Origin: Synechococcus sp. BSA11S
GTDB lineage: Bacteria; Cyanobacteriota; Cyanobacteriia; PCC-6307; Cyanobiaceae
DNA: 64,000 bases
Direction of reading: 5' to 3'
Assembly (NCBI RefSeq): GCF_014224355.1
Contig: NZ_VNWP01000002.1
Location: 186,001 to 250,000 of the forward strand
Shown here: piece after piece, positions 37,744 to 48,394 of the stretch
Position numbering within the stretch: position 1 is the first letter of the stretch
How the letters are laid out: each line of letters opens with the position of its first letter
The notes under the pieces: model-generated
The model's input: the letters and a program-made list of their open reading frames with translations, nothing else
The model's database searches: none
What the model was told of the DNA's origin: nothing
Made by a program: the position numbers and the translations under genes

Positions 37744-38493
37744 TCAGGCGACCGGCTTCTCCGCTGGGGTGGGCTCGAGCGCTTCAAAGCGGAAGATCTG
37801 CTCGCTGGTCGTCTCCGGCGCTTCGGGATCCTCGCTGCTGATCACCCGCTCCGCCAGCACCCAGGGACCCACGCCGCCGAGGGGCACGAAGGTGTCGGTG
37901 AAGTGGCTCCTGCCGCCGCGGGCTTCGCCCGTGGCTGGATCGCTGTACTGGCTGGTGTAGGTGTGGCTGAGGTAGCCGGCACCGGTGTCCGTGGTGCTGC
38001 CGGTGAAGATCGTGACCACGGTGCCGTGGATCTGACGGTGCACCATCGTGACCACCGAATCCTTGATGCGATAGCGATCACCGGCGTTCTTGCCGCCCAC
38101 GATCACCTCGAGCCCCACGGCATCGGTGTCGCCGGCACTGAAGGTGTTGGCGCCGTGGGTCTGCTCGAAGCTGCGGCGCACCCGGTGAATGCAGACCTCC
38201 CAGAGTTGGGAGCCGACGGCTTTGCTGATGGTCTCGTCCTCGATGCCCTCCACGCTGGCCTTCAGGTCGGCGCCCACGCGGAACCGGCCCTCCACCCGCT
38301 GCTCCCCCTGCTGCCAGACGCAGCGTCCCTGGTAGCCGCCGAAACCGGGATCCCAGGTGTAGCGGTTCTCGTAGGCGGCGCGGAACAGCTCCCGGATGTC
38401 GCTGCCCGGGGCGATCGGCTCGCCGGCCTGGCCGGCATTGGAGCTGATCGGAGTGGCTGTGCTGGTCAAGGGGCCGTCGGCGGAGGCCCTCAA
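37744..38493 (-). CDS. DUF3386 domain protein
   Basis: A 249-residue protein. LFRAAYENRYTWDPGFGGYQG (near 35-55) and the beta-rich middle with RIKDSVVTMVHRQIHGTVVTIF are typical of DUF3386, a family shared by cyanobacteria and plant chloroplasts. Its function is unknown. The start is uncertain: TTG at 38493 is the longest, TTG at 38469 gives MTSTATPISS and also looks reasonable; no ATG is suitable. It follows carB by two bases and is probably co-transcribed with it. Confidence 0.8.
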   Translation of the reverse strand: MRASADGPLTSTATPISSNAGQAGEPIAPGSDIRELFRAAYENRYTWDPGFGGYQGRCVWQQGEQRVEGRFRVGADLKASVEGIEDETISKAVGSQLWEVCIHRVRRSFEQTHGANTFSAGDTDAVGLEVIVGGKNAGDRYRIKDSVVTMVHRQIHGTVVTIFTGSTTDTGAGYLSHTYTSQYSDPATGEARGGRSHFTDTFVPLGGVGPWVLAERVISSEDPEAPETTSEQIFRFEALEPTPAEKPVA

Positions 38494-38495
38494 CC

Positions 38496-41801
<3,306 letters not shown>

Positions 41802-41917
41802 GGGCGGCGTCTGAACGGCCAAACGACGCCAGCCTCTCACGGCCCCTCCACGTCGCGGGCGTTGGGGTGCTGTGTCCTCGCTAACGTGAGCATCTTGTGA
41901 TCGGCGATCGTGGCTCC

Positions 41918-42553
41918 ATGAGCGAACTCCAGCGCCTGAAGGGGCTCCTCCCTCCGGAGATGCAGAGCTGGGTGTTCGTGGAAGCGGCCGCCTCGGCCGA
42001 CCCGCCTCTGATCACGATCGAGGAGATCGGCCGCGACGAGGTGGAGGTCCAGGTGGATCTGACCAAGTGGGAGCCCTTCGCCCTCGATCACCGCAACCTG
42101 CTCTTCTGGCATGAGGTGGGGCGCATTCAGAACGATGCCGTCCCCCGCGACGGCTGGGAGATGGCCGCCCTGGCGATCGGCCTCGGCGGAGCGATCGGTG
42201 AACTCTGGGTTCAGGACGGCCTGCTGCTGATGATGGCCCTGGGCCTGTCCGGATTCGCCGGCTACCGCCTCTACCTCAAGAACAACAACGAGAAGCGCCT
42301 GCAGGACGCCATCGCGGCCGACGAGCGGGCCATCTCCCTGGCCTGCCGCTTCGGCTACACCCTCCCCAACGCCTACAAGAGCCTGGGGGGCGCCCTGAAG
42401 GAACTGCTCGAGCAGACCCGCAAGAAGCGCCGCCGCTCCTTCTACGAAGACCGCCTCGAGGCCCTGCGCAAGAGTGCCGGGCGGGCCAGGGCTGAAATGG
42501 CCCAGCAACAGGGAAGCCGTCAGTCCGTGACCAGTGAGAACGTCTATGGCTGA
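41918..42553 (+). CDS. DUF3318 family membrane protein
   Basis: From ATG 41918 ([18 protein letters not shown]), 211 residues. One or two hydrophobic helices lie near 80-115, and a basic helical C-terminus has [24 protein letters not shown]. The N-terminal pattern is the DUF3318 signature, a family found across cyanobacteria. Function unknown. Its 3' end overlaps the start of rsfS by eight bases, which suggests coupled expression with the ribosome-silencing factor. Confidence 0.85.
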   Translation: MSELQRLKGLLPPEMQSWVFVEAAASADPPLITIEEIGRDEVEVQVDLTKWEPFALDHRNLLFWHEVGRIQNDAVPRDGWEMAALAIGLGGAIGELWVQDGLLLMMALGLSGFAGYRLYLKNNNEKRLQDAIAADERAISLACRFGYTLPNAYKSLGGALKELLEQTRKKRRRSFYEDRLEALRKSAGRARAEMAQQQGSRQSVTSENVYG

Positions 42554-42953
42554 TCCAGCCCGAAGCCCCATTGCCGTGGACTCCGGTGACAGCCGGGATC
42601 TGGCCCTGCTGGCCGCCGAAGCCTGTGACGACCGCAAGGCGATCGACATCCAGTTGATCCGGGTGGAGGAGGTCTCCTCCCTGGCCGACTGGTTTGTGAT
42701 CTGCTCCGGCCTCTCCGATGTTCAGGTGCGCGCCATCGCCCGCTCGGTCGAAGATCGTCTTGAGCTGGAGGCCGCCCGCCTGCCCCTGCGCAAGGAAGGC
42801 CAGAGCGAAGGCCGCTGGGTGTTGCTTGATTACGGCGAGCTGATCGTGCATGTGCTCACACCGGCGGAGCGCAGCTACTACGACCTCGAATCCTTCTGGG
42901 GACACGGTGAACACGAGCCGTTCCTAAGCTCTGCTCAAGCTCTTCCCCAATGA
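42546..42953 (+). CDS. rsfS: Ribosome silencing factor RsfS
   Basis: A 135-residue protein starting at ATG 42546. SLADWFVICSGLSDVQVRAIARSVED (about 41-66) and GRWVLLDYGELIVHVLTPAERSYYDLESFW are the RsfS/Iojap hallmarks. RsfS binds ribosomal protein L14 and blocks subunit joining when nutrients are low. Overlaps the DUF3318 gene by eight bases and is followed after 33 bases by the CGLD27-like gene. Confidence 0.93.
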   Translation: MADPARSPIAVDSGDSRDLALLAAEACDDRKAIDIQLIRVEEVSSLADWFVICSGLSDVQVRAIARSVEDRLELEAARLPLRKEGQSEGRWVLLDYGELIVHVLTPAERSYYDLESFWGHGEHEPFLSSAQALPQ

Positions 42954-42986
42954 GGGCCGACCCGGCGACTGCCTGCTGACTCCCCC

Positions 42987-43499
42987 GTGACTGCCATGGA
43001 TCAGGCCTGCTCGGAGAGCCCCTGCCCGGTGCCGCACGACCAGCGCCCTCTTGAGGAGTATCGCCAGCTCTGTTCCTCCTGGTTCTTCGCCTGGCCCTCC
43101 CTCACCAGTGCAGGACTGTGGCGCCCCCTGCTGATCAGCTGGCTGCTGTCGCTGCCGCTCACCGCCCTGATCAGCTCGGGCAGCTGGACACTGCGCCATG
43201 ACCCCCTGCGGCAGGTGGCCACCGCTGTGGTGGCGGCCGTGTTGCCTGCCCTGCTGCTGCTCTCCCGTCAGTGGCTGGGCTGGTCCTACGTCAACCGTCG
43301 CCTGATCGCCGAGCGGGTCGAGTACGAGGAATCCGGCTGGTACGACGGCCAGGTGTGGGAGAAGCCCCTCGCCTGGCGCCAGCAGGATCTGCTTGTGGCC
43401 CGCCACCAGGTGCGGCCGGTGCTGGTGCGGCTGCGGCAGGCCCTCGGCCTGGCCCTGCTGCTGCTGCTCAGCGGCGCTGGCCTCTGCCAGGCTCTCTGA
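42987..43499 (+). CDS. CGLD27-like membrane protein (DUF1230)
   Basis: A 170-residue protein: CPVPHDQRPLEEYRQL near the N-terminus, two or three hydrophobic segments, then RRLIAERVEYEESGWYDGQVWEKP, the signature of the CGLD27/DUF1230 family. It is conserved in cyanobacteria and chloroplasts and linked in green algae to photosynthesis and iron status. GTG start at 42987, with ATG 42996 possible. It sits in the DUF3318-rsfS-asparaginase run. Confidence 0.88.
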   Translation: MTAMDQACSESPCPVPHDQRPLEEYRQLCSSWFFAWPSLTSAGLWRPLLISWLLSLPLTALISSGSWTLRHDPLRQVATAVVAAVLPALLLLSRQWLGWSYVNRRLIAERVEYEESGWYDGQVWEKPLAWRQQDLLVARHQVRPVLVRLRQALGLALLLLLSGAGLCQAL

Positions 43500-43530
43500 G
43501 CGCTCCACCCGCGGTCCCCATTTCCCCCCG

Positions 43531-44514
43531 ATGACCCTGTCTTCCAGTTTCGGCAGCCCCCAGCGCCCCGGGGTTCCTCCCCTTGAGGTGCGTCTGCTGC
43601 GCAACGGCATCGCGGAGTCGGTCCATCGTGTCCACGCCGCGGTCTGCGACAAGCGGGGCCGCGTGCTGATGCGCGCCGGTGATCCCCAGCAGCTCAGCTT
43701 TGTGCGCTCGGCGCTGAAGCCTTTCCAGGCCATGGTCTTTGTGAGCAGTGGCGCAGCCGATCAGACCGGCAGCGGCGACCGGGGTCTGGCCATGGCCTGT
43801 GCCTCCCATGCCGGCACCGCCTCCCACGCCCGCGAGGCCTTCAAGATCCTCTGGAGCGCCGACATCGAGGCCGAACAGCTGCAGTGCCCCACCCCTGCAG
43901 GTGCCGACAGTCCGCTTCAGCACAACTGTTCCGGCAAGCACGCAGCCTTTCTCACCACCTGCCGGCGTCTGCATTGGCCACTGGAGAGCTATCTGCAGGT
44001 GGACCACCCCCTGCAGCAGCAGATCCTGCGCCGGGTGGGGGAACTGCTGGGTCTTCCCGGCGCTGAGCTGGTCACTGCGCGAGACGACTGCGGAGCGCCG
44101 ACGCTGCAGCTGCCCCTGGCCCAGATGGCCCTGCTGTTTGCCCATCTCGCCTCCTCCGAGCACGCCGATCTCGAGCGGCTCAGCAGGGCGATGCTTGCCC
44201 ATCCCGAGCTGGTGGCCGGTGAGGGTCGCTTCGACACCGAACTGATGGCCCGTGGTCACGGCATGGTGATCAGCAAGGGCGGCGCCGAGGGGATCCAGTG
44301 CATCAGCCGGGTGGGCGAGGGACTCGGACTGGCGATCAAGGTGGAAGACGGCGCCAGCCGTGCCAAGCACGCCGTGGCGCTGCACCTGCTGGAGCAACTG
44401 GACTGGCTCACCCCGCTCACCCTCGAAGAACTCAAGCGTCAGTTCCTCGTGCCCGGAGAGGCACTGGAGCTGGCGGTGAGCGGAGAACTGCGCTTCGACG
44501 CAGCCATCCCCTGA
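43531..44514 (+). CDS. Asparaginase (plant/bacterial type II-like, AnsA family)
   Basis: From ATG 43531, 327 residues. VHAAVCDKRGRVLMRAGDP, FVRSALKPFQA, LQHNCSGKHAAFLTTC and the C-terminal VISKGGAEGIQ form the asparaginase_II pattern, different from the E. coli AnsB fold. The enzyme would release ammonia from asparagine. The frame from 43393 starts within the preceding gene and is not used. It follows CGLD27 by 31 bases and ends 50 bases before tRNA-fMet. Confidence 0.85.
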   Translation: MTLSSSFGSPQRPGVPPLEVRLLRNGIAESVHRVHAAVCDKRGRVLMRAGDPQQLSFVRSALKPFQAMVFVSSGAADQTGSGDRGLAMACASHAGTASHAREAFKILWSADIEAEQLQCPTPAGADSPLQHNCSGKHAAFLTTCRRLHWPLESYLQVDHPLQQQILRRVGELLGLPGAELVTARDDCGAPTLQLPLAQMALLFAHLASSEHADLERLSRAMLAHPELVAGEGRFDTELMARGHGMVISKGGAEGIQCISRVGEGLGLAIKVEDGASRAKHAVALHLLEQLDWLTPLTLEELKRQFLVPGEALELAVSGELRFDAAIP

Positions 44515-44523
44515 GCGTTCGGT

Positions 44524-44553
44524 TTGCTGGCCGGCACCTCCGGCTGGTACTCT
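44524..44553 (+). promoter_or_regulatory. Candidate promoter of tRNA-fMet
   Basis: An extended-type -10 candidate TGGTACTCT has its hexamer TACTCT at 44548-44553. TTGCTG at 44524-44529 lies 18 bases upstream as a weak -35. Transcription would start close to 44560, just before the mature tRNA end at 44565. The match is only moderate. Confidence 0.35.
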
Positions 44554-44564
44554 CCTCCCAGCGC

Positions 44565-44641
<77 letters not shown>

Positions 44642-44648
44642 CATCACC

Positions 44649-44683
44649 AAAGCCCAGCCATCCTCAGGTGGCTGGGCTTTTTG
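44649..44683 (+). terminator. Rho-independent terminator after tRNA-fMet
   Basis: An AAAGCCCAGCCA arm and its complement TGGCTGGGCTTT form a stem with a short loop (TCCTCAGG), followed by a run of T. It ends the tRNA transcript before the GMC oxidoreductase gene. Confidence 0.85.
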
Positions 44684-44761
44684 CTGGCCGTTCGCCCCCG
44701 CAGGCCGCGCCCGGAACCCCTCCCCTAGCCTCGCCCCTGACGCTGGCTGGGAAGCCCAGGG

Positions 44762-46441
44762 ATGTCCTCAGGCCTTGCCGCTTCGTTCCGATTCGATCCA
44801 TCCATCACCTACGACGCCGTGGTGGTGGGCTCAGGAGCCACGGGCGGGGTGGCCGCGATGGTGCTGGCGGAGGCTGGCCTGAGGGTGCTGGTGCTGGAGG
44901 CTGGCCCCGACCTGAGCCCGGAGAGGGCCTTCGGCCGGGAACCGCTCAACAGCCTGCGTCGGCTGGCCAACCTCAGTAGCGGCCGCCAGCGGCTGCAGAG
45001 TCAGCATCCGGGCTACTGGAAAGCCAATCCCGATCTCTACGTGGATGAGCTCCAGAACCCCTACACCACCCCCGAGCAGCGGCCGTTCCTGTGGAGCCGG
45101 GGCAGGCAGGTGGGTGGAAAGAGCCTCACCTGGGGCGGCATCACCCTGCGCCTCTCCGACCACGAGTTCAAGGCGGCCGAGCGGGATGGGCATGGCCTGC
45201 CCTGGCCGATCGTCGGGGAGGATCTCGCCCCCATCTATGACCGTCTCGAGCGCATGCTCGGCGTCCATGGCCAGCGCGATGGGCTACCCCAGCTGCCCGA
45301 CGGCCAGTATCTGCCTCCGCTGCCCTTCACCCCCGCCGAGAAGCACCTGGGCGCAGCGATCGCCCGCGACCTGGGGCTGCCCCTGATTCACTCCCGTGGG
45401 TTCCGTCGGCAGCGTCCCTCGCCGAGCAACCCCTGGCCTCGCTCCTGTTCCCAGGGCGGCGCCCTGGCCCGTGCCCTGGCCAGCGGCAGGGTCTGCCTGC
45501 GCAGTGACGCTGTGGTCAGCCACGTGGAGATGACCGACCGTGGCCTGGCCGATGGGGTCGTGTTCCTTGATCGGCTCAGTGGCGCCAGTCACCGCTGCAG
45601 AGCAGCGCTGGTGGTGCTCTGCGCCTCCACGCTCGAGAGCGTGCGCATCCTGCTGCATTCCGGTGAGCCCCATCAGAGCGGCGGTCTGGTGGATGGGTCG
45701 GGCACCCTGGGCCGCTACCTGATGGATCACATCTCCACCAGTCGCTTCTTCGCCCTGCCCGACCAGCCCGCGCCGGAGGAGGCCACCGAACTGTCGGGGG
45801 CGGGCAGTGCCTTCATCCCCAACACCGTCAACCTCGACGGCCTCGGCGAGCTGCCTTTTCTGCGGGGCTACGGGATCTGGGCGGGGGTCCAGCGTTTCGA
45901 TCCGCCTGTCCCGCTCAAACGCCGGAGCCAGGAGGCGGTGGGGTTTCTGATCGGCCATGGCGAGGTGCTGCCCTGGGCCGAGAACCGGCTCAGCCTGAGC
46001 GCCACCGAGCGTGACGCCTGGGGACTGCCGGTGCCGCACATCGATTGCCACTGGGGGGAGAACGAGAGGCTGATGGTGGCCCACATGCAGGAGCGCATGC
46101 AGCAGGTGGTGGCCGCCGGGGGAGGGCGGATCCGCCCTCTTGAGGACCTCTTCCTGTTCCCCCTGGCCGAACCGCTCGTGCGCCGCGGGGTGGCCCTGGC
46201 TCCAGCGGCAGCCCCTCCCGGTTATTACATCCACGAACTGGGGGGCGCACGGATGTCGTCGAGCCCTGAGCAGGGTGTGCTCGACCCCTGGAACCGCCAC
46301 TGGCAGGCGCGCAACCTGCTGGTGACCGATGGTTCCTGCTGGCCCAGTGCCGGCTGGCAGAGCCCCACACTCACGGAAATGGCGATCACCTGGCGGGCGT
46401 GCGCGCGGGCCGCTGATGATCTGCGTCGCTCGACGATGTGA
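44762..46441 (+). CDS. GMC-family FAD-dependent oxidoreductase
   Basis: A 559-residue flavoprotein. The Rossmann motif VVVGSGATGGVAAMVLAEAG lies near 20-39 and GGKSLTWGGITLRLS near 117-131. The C-terminal domain has HELGGARMSS and NLLVTDGSCWPSAGWQSPTLT, the GMC_oxred_C region. The typical N-P-T step reads S-P-T here. It resembles gluconate-dehydrogenase-type and choline-dehydrogenase-type enzymes; the alcohol or sugar substrate is unknown and no signal peptide is seen. ATG at 44762. Confidence 0.85.
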   Translation: MSSGLAASFRFDPSITYDAVVVGSGATGGVAAMVLAEAGLRVLVLEAGPDLSPERAFGREPLNSLRRLANLSSGRQRLQSQHPGYWKANPDLYVDELQNPYTTPEQRPFLWSRGRQVGGKSLTWGGITLRLSDHEFKAAERDGHGLPWPIVGEDLAPIYDRLERMLGVHGQRDGLPQLPDGQYLPPLPFTPAEKHLGAAIARDLGLPLIHSRGFRRQRPSPSNPWPRSCSQGGALARALASGRVCLRSDAVVSHVEMTDRGLADGVVFLDRLSGASHRCRAALVVLCASTLESVRILLHSGEPHQSGGLVDGSGTLGRYLMDHISTSRFFALPDQPAPEEATELSGAGSAFIPNTVNLDGLGELPFLRGYGIWAGVQRFDPPVPLKRRSQEAVGFLIGHGEVLPWAENRLSLSATERDAWGLPVPHIDCHWGENERLMVAHMQERMQQVVAAGGGRIRPLEDLFLFPLAEPLVRRGVALAPAAAPPGYYIHELGGARMSSSPEQGVLDPWNRHWQARNLLVTDGSCWPSAGWQSPTLTEMAITWRACARAADDLRRSTM

Positions 46442-46453
46442 GCAGCTGAACAC

Positions 46454-46474
46454 CGACACCGGCAACTGGTGTCG
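46454..46474. repeat. Inverted repeat in GMC 3' region
   Basis: A perfect seven-base inverted repeat, CGACACC and GGTGTCG with a seven-base loop, begins 13 bases after the GMC stop codon. No T run follows, so it may be an RNA 3' stabiliser and not a terminator. Confidence 0.5.
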
Positions 46475-46555
46475 ATGACCACAATCCCCCAGCTGATGAG
46501 GCCGCACACTCTGCAGGCGACCTTTCAACGGGTCGGGCAAGGGAGAAACGGCGGG

Positions 46556-46578
46556 AGCGGCAGCTTCCGCTTTTTTTT
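46556..46578 (+). terminator. Rho-independent terminator after GMC gene
   Basis: Stem AGCGG/CCGCT with a six-base loop is directly followed by seven further T residues. It lies about 115 bases beyond the GMC stop on the plus strand and 16 bases before the convergent DUF2811 gene end. Confidence 0.75.
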
Positions 46579-46593
46579 GCCTTCTGCCGTGCC

Positions 46594-46833
46594 TCAGCTG
46601 GAGCCGGCCTTCATGAACAGGCCATTGAGGTAGTGCTGGGTCACGCTGCGGTCGCTGCAGCCGTTCTGGAACAGAAACCCCGCCAGGGCCGCGGTGATCA
46701 GCCGGTACTGATCCCAGTGGGGGTGGTTGCGCATGAACTCGTGCATGCCATCGAACAGGGCTTCTGGGATCTCCGCTTCCAGGCTGATGTCAGCACTGCC
46801 CTGGGGCTGGAGACCATCGTGAGACTGGGGCAT
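46594..46833 (-). CDS. DUF2811 family small protein
   Basis: From ATG 46833, 79 residues: ISLEAEIPEALFDGMHEFM (about 16-34), then HPHWDQYRLITAALAGFLFQNG. This is the DUF2811 signature found in cyanobacteria. The function is unknown; the short helical build resembles small regulatory proteins. The frame can be extended to 47133, but the extra 100 residues are not protein-like and cover the intergenic region. A 310-base leader/intergenic region lies upstream. Confidence 0.8.
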   Translation of the reverse strand: MPQSHDGLQPQGSADISLEAEIPEALFDGMHEFMRNHPHWDQYRLITAALAGFLFQNGCSDRSVTQHYLNGLFMKAGSS

Positions 46834-46924
46834 GGATTCACTCTTCGCCAGCCCAGCAAGCCACGGGGAGGGGGGAGGCGTCAAAGCGGCGTGTCGCTCA
46901 CCAATCCACCCGGCCCAAGGCTGA

Positions 46925-46954
46925 GACAGCCAGCCCGTGAGCGGTCTGGCTGTC
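46925..46954. repeat. 9-bp inverted repeat
   Basis: GACAGCCAG at 46925-46933 and CTGGCTGTC at 46946-46954 pair perfectly with a 12-base loop. No T run follows on either strand. It could be an operator-like site or a leader hairpin for DUF2811. Confidence 0.5.
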
Positions 46955-47009
46955 CTTCTGGGGCACCGGACCCTGGGCTCAAAGCGCTGTGATCGAGCTG
47001 TCAAGTGAT

Positions 47010-47040
47010 GGGCCTGGGGAAGCTCGCAATCCCCAGGCCC
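47010..47040. repeat. Perfect 11-bp inverted repeat
   Basis: GGGCCTGGGGA at 47010-47020 and TCCCCAGGCCC at 47030-47040 with a nine-base loop. The inner sequence CCTGGGGA recurs in the three direct repeats just downstream, so the element seems built from the same unit. Confidence 0.6.
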
Positions 47041-47070
47041 AACGCCATGACGGCCAGTTCGGCTCTTCAA

Positions 47071-47124
47071 CCTGTGGAAAAACCCCATGCGGCCTGGGGA
47101 AAACCCTGCCAACCTGGGGAAATC
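47071..47124. repeat. Three direct repeats resembling cyanobacterial DnaA boxes
   Basis: CCTGTGGAAAAA starts at 47071, CCTGGGGAAAAC at 47093 and CCTGGGGAAATC at 47113, spaced 22 and 20 bases, about two helical turns. Read on the minus strand, the first contains TTTTCCACA, which matches the DnaA box described for cyanobacteria; the other two contain TTTTCCCCA and TTTCCCCA, one or two changes away. Confidence 0.55.
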
Positions 47125-47143
47125 GTTGATCAATCAGCAGGGC

Positions 47144-48280
47144 TTATGTCTGCTGTGTCTCCTGGGACTCGGCTGAGATCGAGACAGGTGAGCCAGCCGC
47201 CCCGAGGCTGCGGGGGCCGAGGGGATGGTTGGCCTGGGGGTAGGGCGCATGGCTGTGGCCATGACCCCCTCCTGGCCCATGGCTGTGGTCATGGCTGTGG
47301 CTCAGGGGGATCGGCACGCCGTCGGGCTGGCAGGCACCGGTGCATTCCCGCTCGCAGAGAGTGCAGCTCTCCACCAGTCCTTCCACGTGGTGATGGTGGC
47401 TGCGCTGGGGAGCGCCCACTTCGCTCTCGAAGCCAAGCACCTGGGCGCGGTACTTGCACAGAGAACAGTTCATCTGGGTTTCCCCTCGGATCACCTCTTC
47501 CACCCGCTCGCGGAAGGTGTCGAGCACCAGGGGGTGGTCTCCCAGGTAACTTGCCGAGAGAAACTCGATCTCAGGGTGGTCTTCGGCGACCCGCTGGGTG
47601 TGCTGCCGGATCCGGCTCACCAGAACGCCTGAGAACAGAAAGTAGGGAAAAACGACGATGCGGCGGAAGCCCAGCTTGATGGCATGGCGCAGACCGGGTT
47701 CCACCAGGGGAAAGGTCACTCCGGAGTAGAGGGTCTCACCCCAGCCGAAGCCCATGCCTTCCACAAGCATCCGCGTCACCTTGCTGACGTTGGAGTTGGC
47801 ATCGGGGTCGGAGGAGCCACGGCCCACCACCACCAGCAGGGTGTCGTGGCGTGGGACGGAGGCCTCAGCCTGCATCAGGCAGGCCTCGATCCTGGCGGCG
47901 GCGGCCTGGATCATCTTGCGGTCGACCCCCAGCTCACGGCCGTAGTCGATGCGCAGGCCGGTCTCGGCCGCATAGGTGTTGAGCACCGAGGGAATGTCGT
48001 TCTTCGCGTGGCCGGCTGCGAACAGCATCCCCGGCACCGCCAGCACGTGCTCCACGCCCTGGGCCCGCAGGTTGTCCAGGCCATCCCGCAGGATCGGTCG
48101 GGCGAATTCCAGATAGCCGTAATCGACGGGAACTCCTGGCAGGCGTGTGCGCAGTCCCTCGGCCAGCTGCGCGAATTCACCCACCGCCAGCCGGTTGCGG
48201 CTGCCGTGGCCGCAGACCATCACACCGAGTTTGCCGTGGGGGCCGAGGGCCGCCAGGGGTTGCGCTGGAGAAGAAACCAT
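47144..48280 (-). CDS. cbiX: CbiX/SirB-type sirohydrochlorin chelatase with His-rich and Cys-rich C-terminus
   Basis: From ATG 48280, 378 residues. Two CbiX units are fused: the first with VMVCGHGSRNRLAVGEF near the N-terminus, the second with LLVVVGRGSSDPDANSN near 145-165. The C-terminus has CSLC, CTLCERECTGAC and a run of His (SHSHDHSHG, HGHSHA). Chelatases of this family insert Co or Fe into sirohydrochlorin for siroheme or B12; His and Cys regions could store metal or hold an iron-sulphur cluster. It matches the presence of cobB in the same window. Confidence 0.87.
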   Translation of the reverse strand: MVSSPAQPLAALGPHGKLGVMVCGHGSRNRLAVGEFAQLAEGLRTRLPGVPVDYGYLEFARPILRDGLDNLRAQGVEHVLAVPGMLFAAGHAKNDIPSVLNTYAAETGLRIDYGRELGVDRKMIQAAAARIEACLMQAEASVPRHDTLLVVVGRGSSDPDANSNVSKVTRMLVEGMGFGWGETLYSGVTFPLVEPGLRHAIKLGFRRIVVFPYFLFSGVLVSRIRQHTQRVAEDHPEIEFLSASYLGDHPLVLDTFRERVEEVIRGETQMNCSLCKYRAQVLGFESEVGAPQRSHHHHVEGLVESCTLCERECTGACQPDGVPIPLSHSHDHSHGPGGGHGHSHAPYPQANHPLGPRSLGAAGSPVSISAESQETQQT

Positions 48281-48394
48281 GGGCCATCCTGCCTGTGGGG
48301 ACCCTATCGCTCTCCCCTCGGCCCCACTGAAGCCGCCTGTAGGACCTTGTTTGGCAGTGCAGCCCTTCAACCGACGGTCCGCAAGGCTCAGGCC

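Larger units (their letters stand above)
46834..47143. other. Intergenic region with inverted repeats and DnaA-box-like direct repeats
   Basis: No credible gene is seen in these 310 bases, between the end of the minus-strand chelatase gene and the start of DUF2811. It contains a 9-bp inverted repeat (46925-46954), a perfect 11-bp inverted repeat (47010-47040) and three spaced CCTGKGGAAA repeats (47071-47124). These are listed separately. Confidence 0.7.

Noticed and set aside
46834-47133. 100-residue N-terminal extension of DUF2811
   Set aside because: The extension is Arg/Pro-rich and not domain-like; it covers the repeats of the intergenic region. ATG 46833 starts the family sequence.
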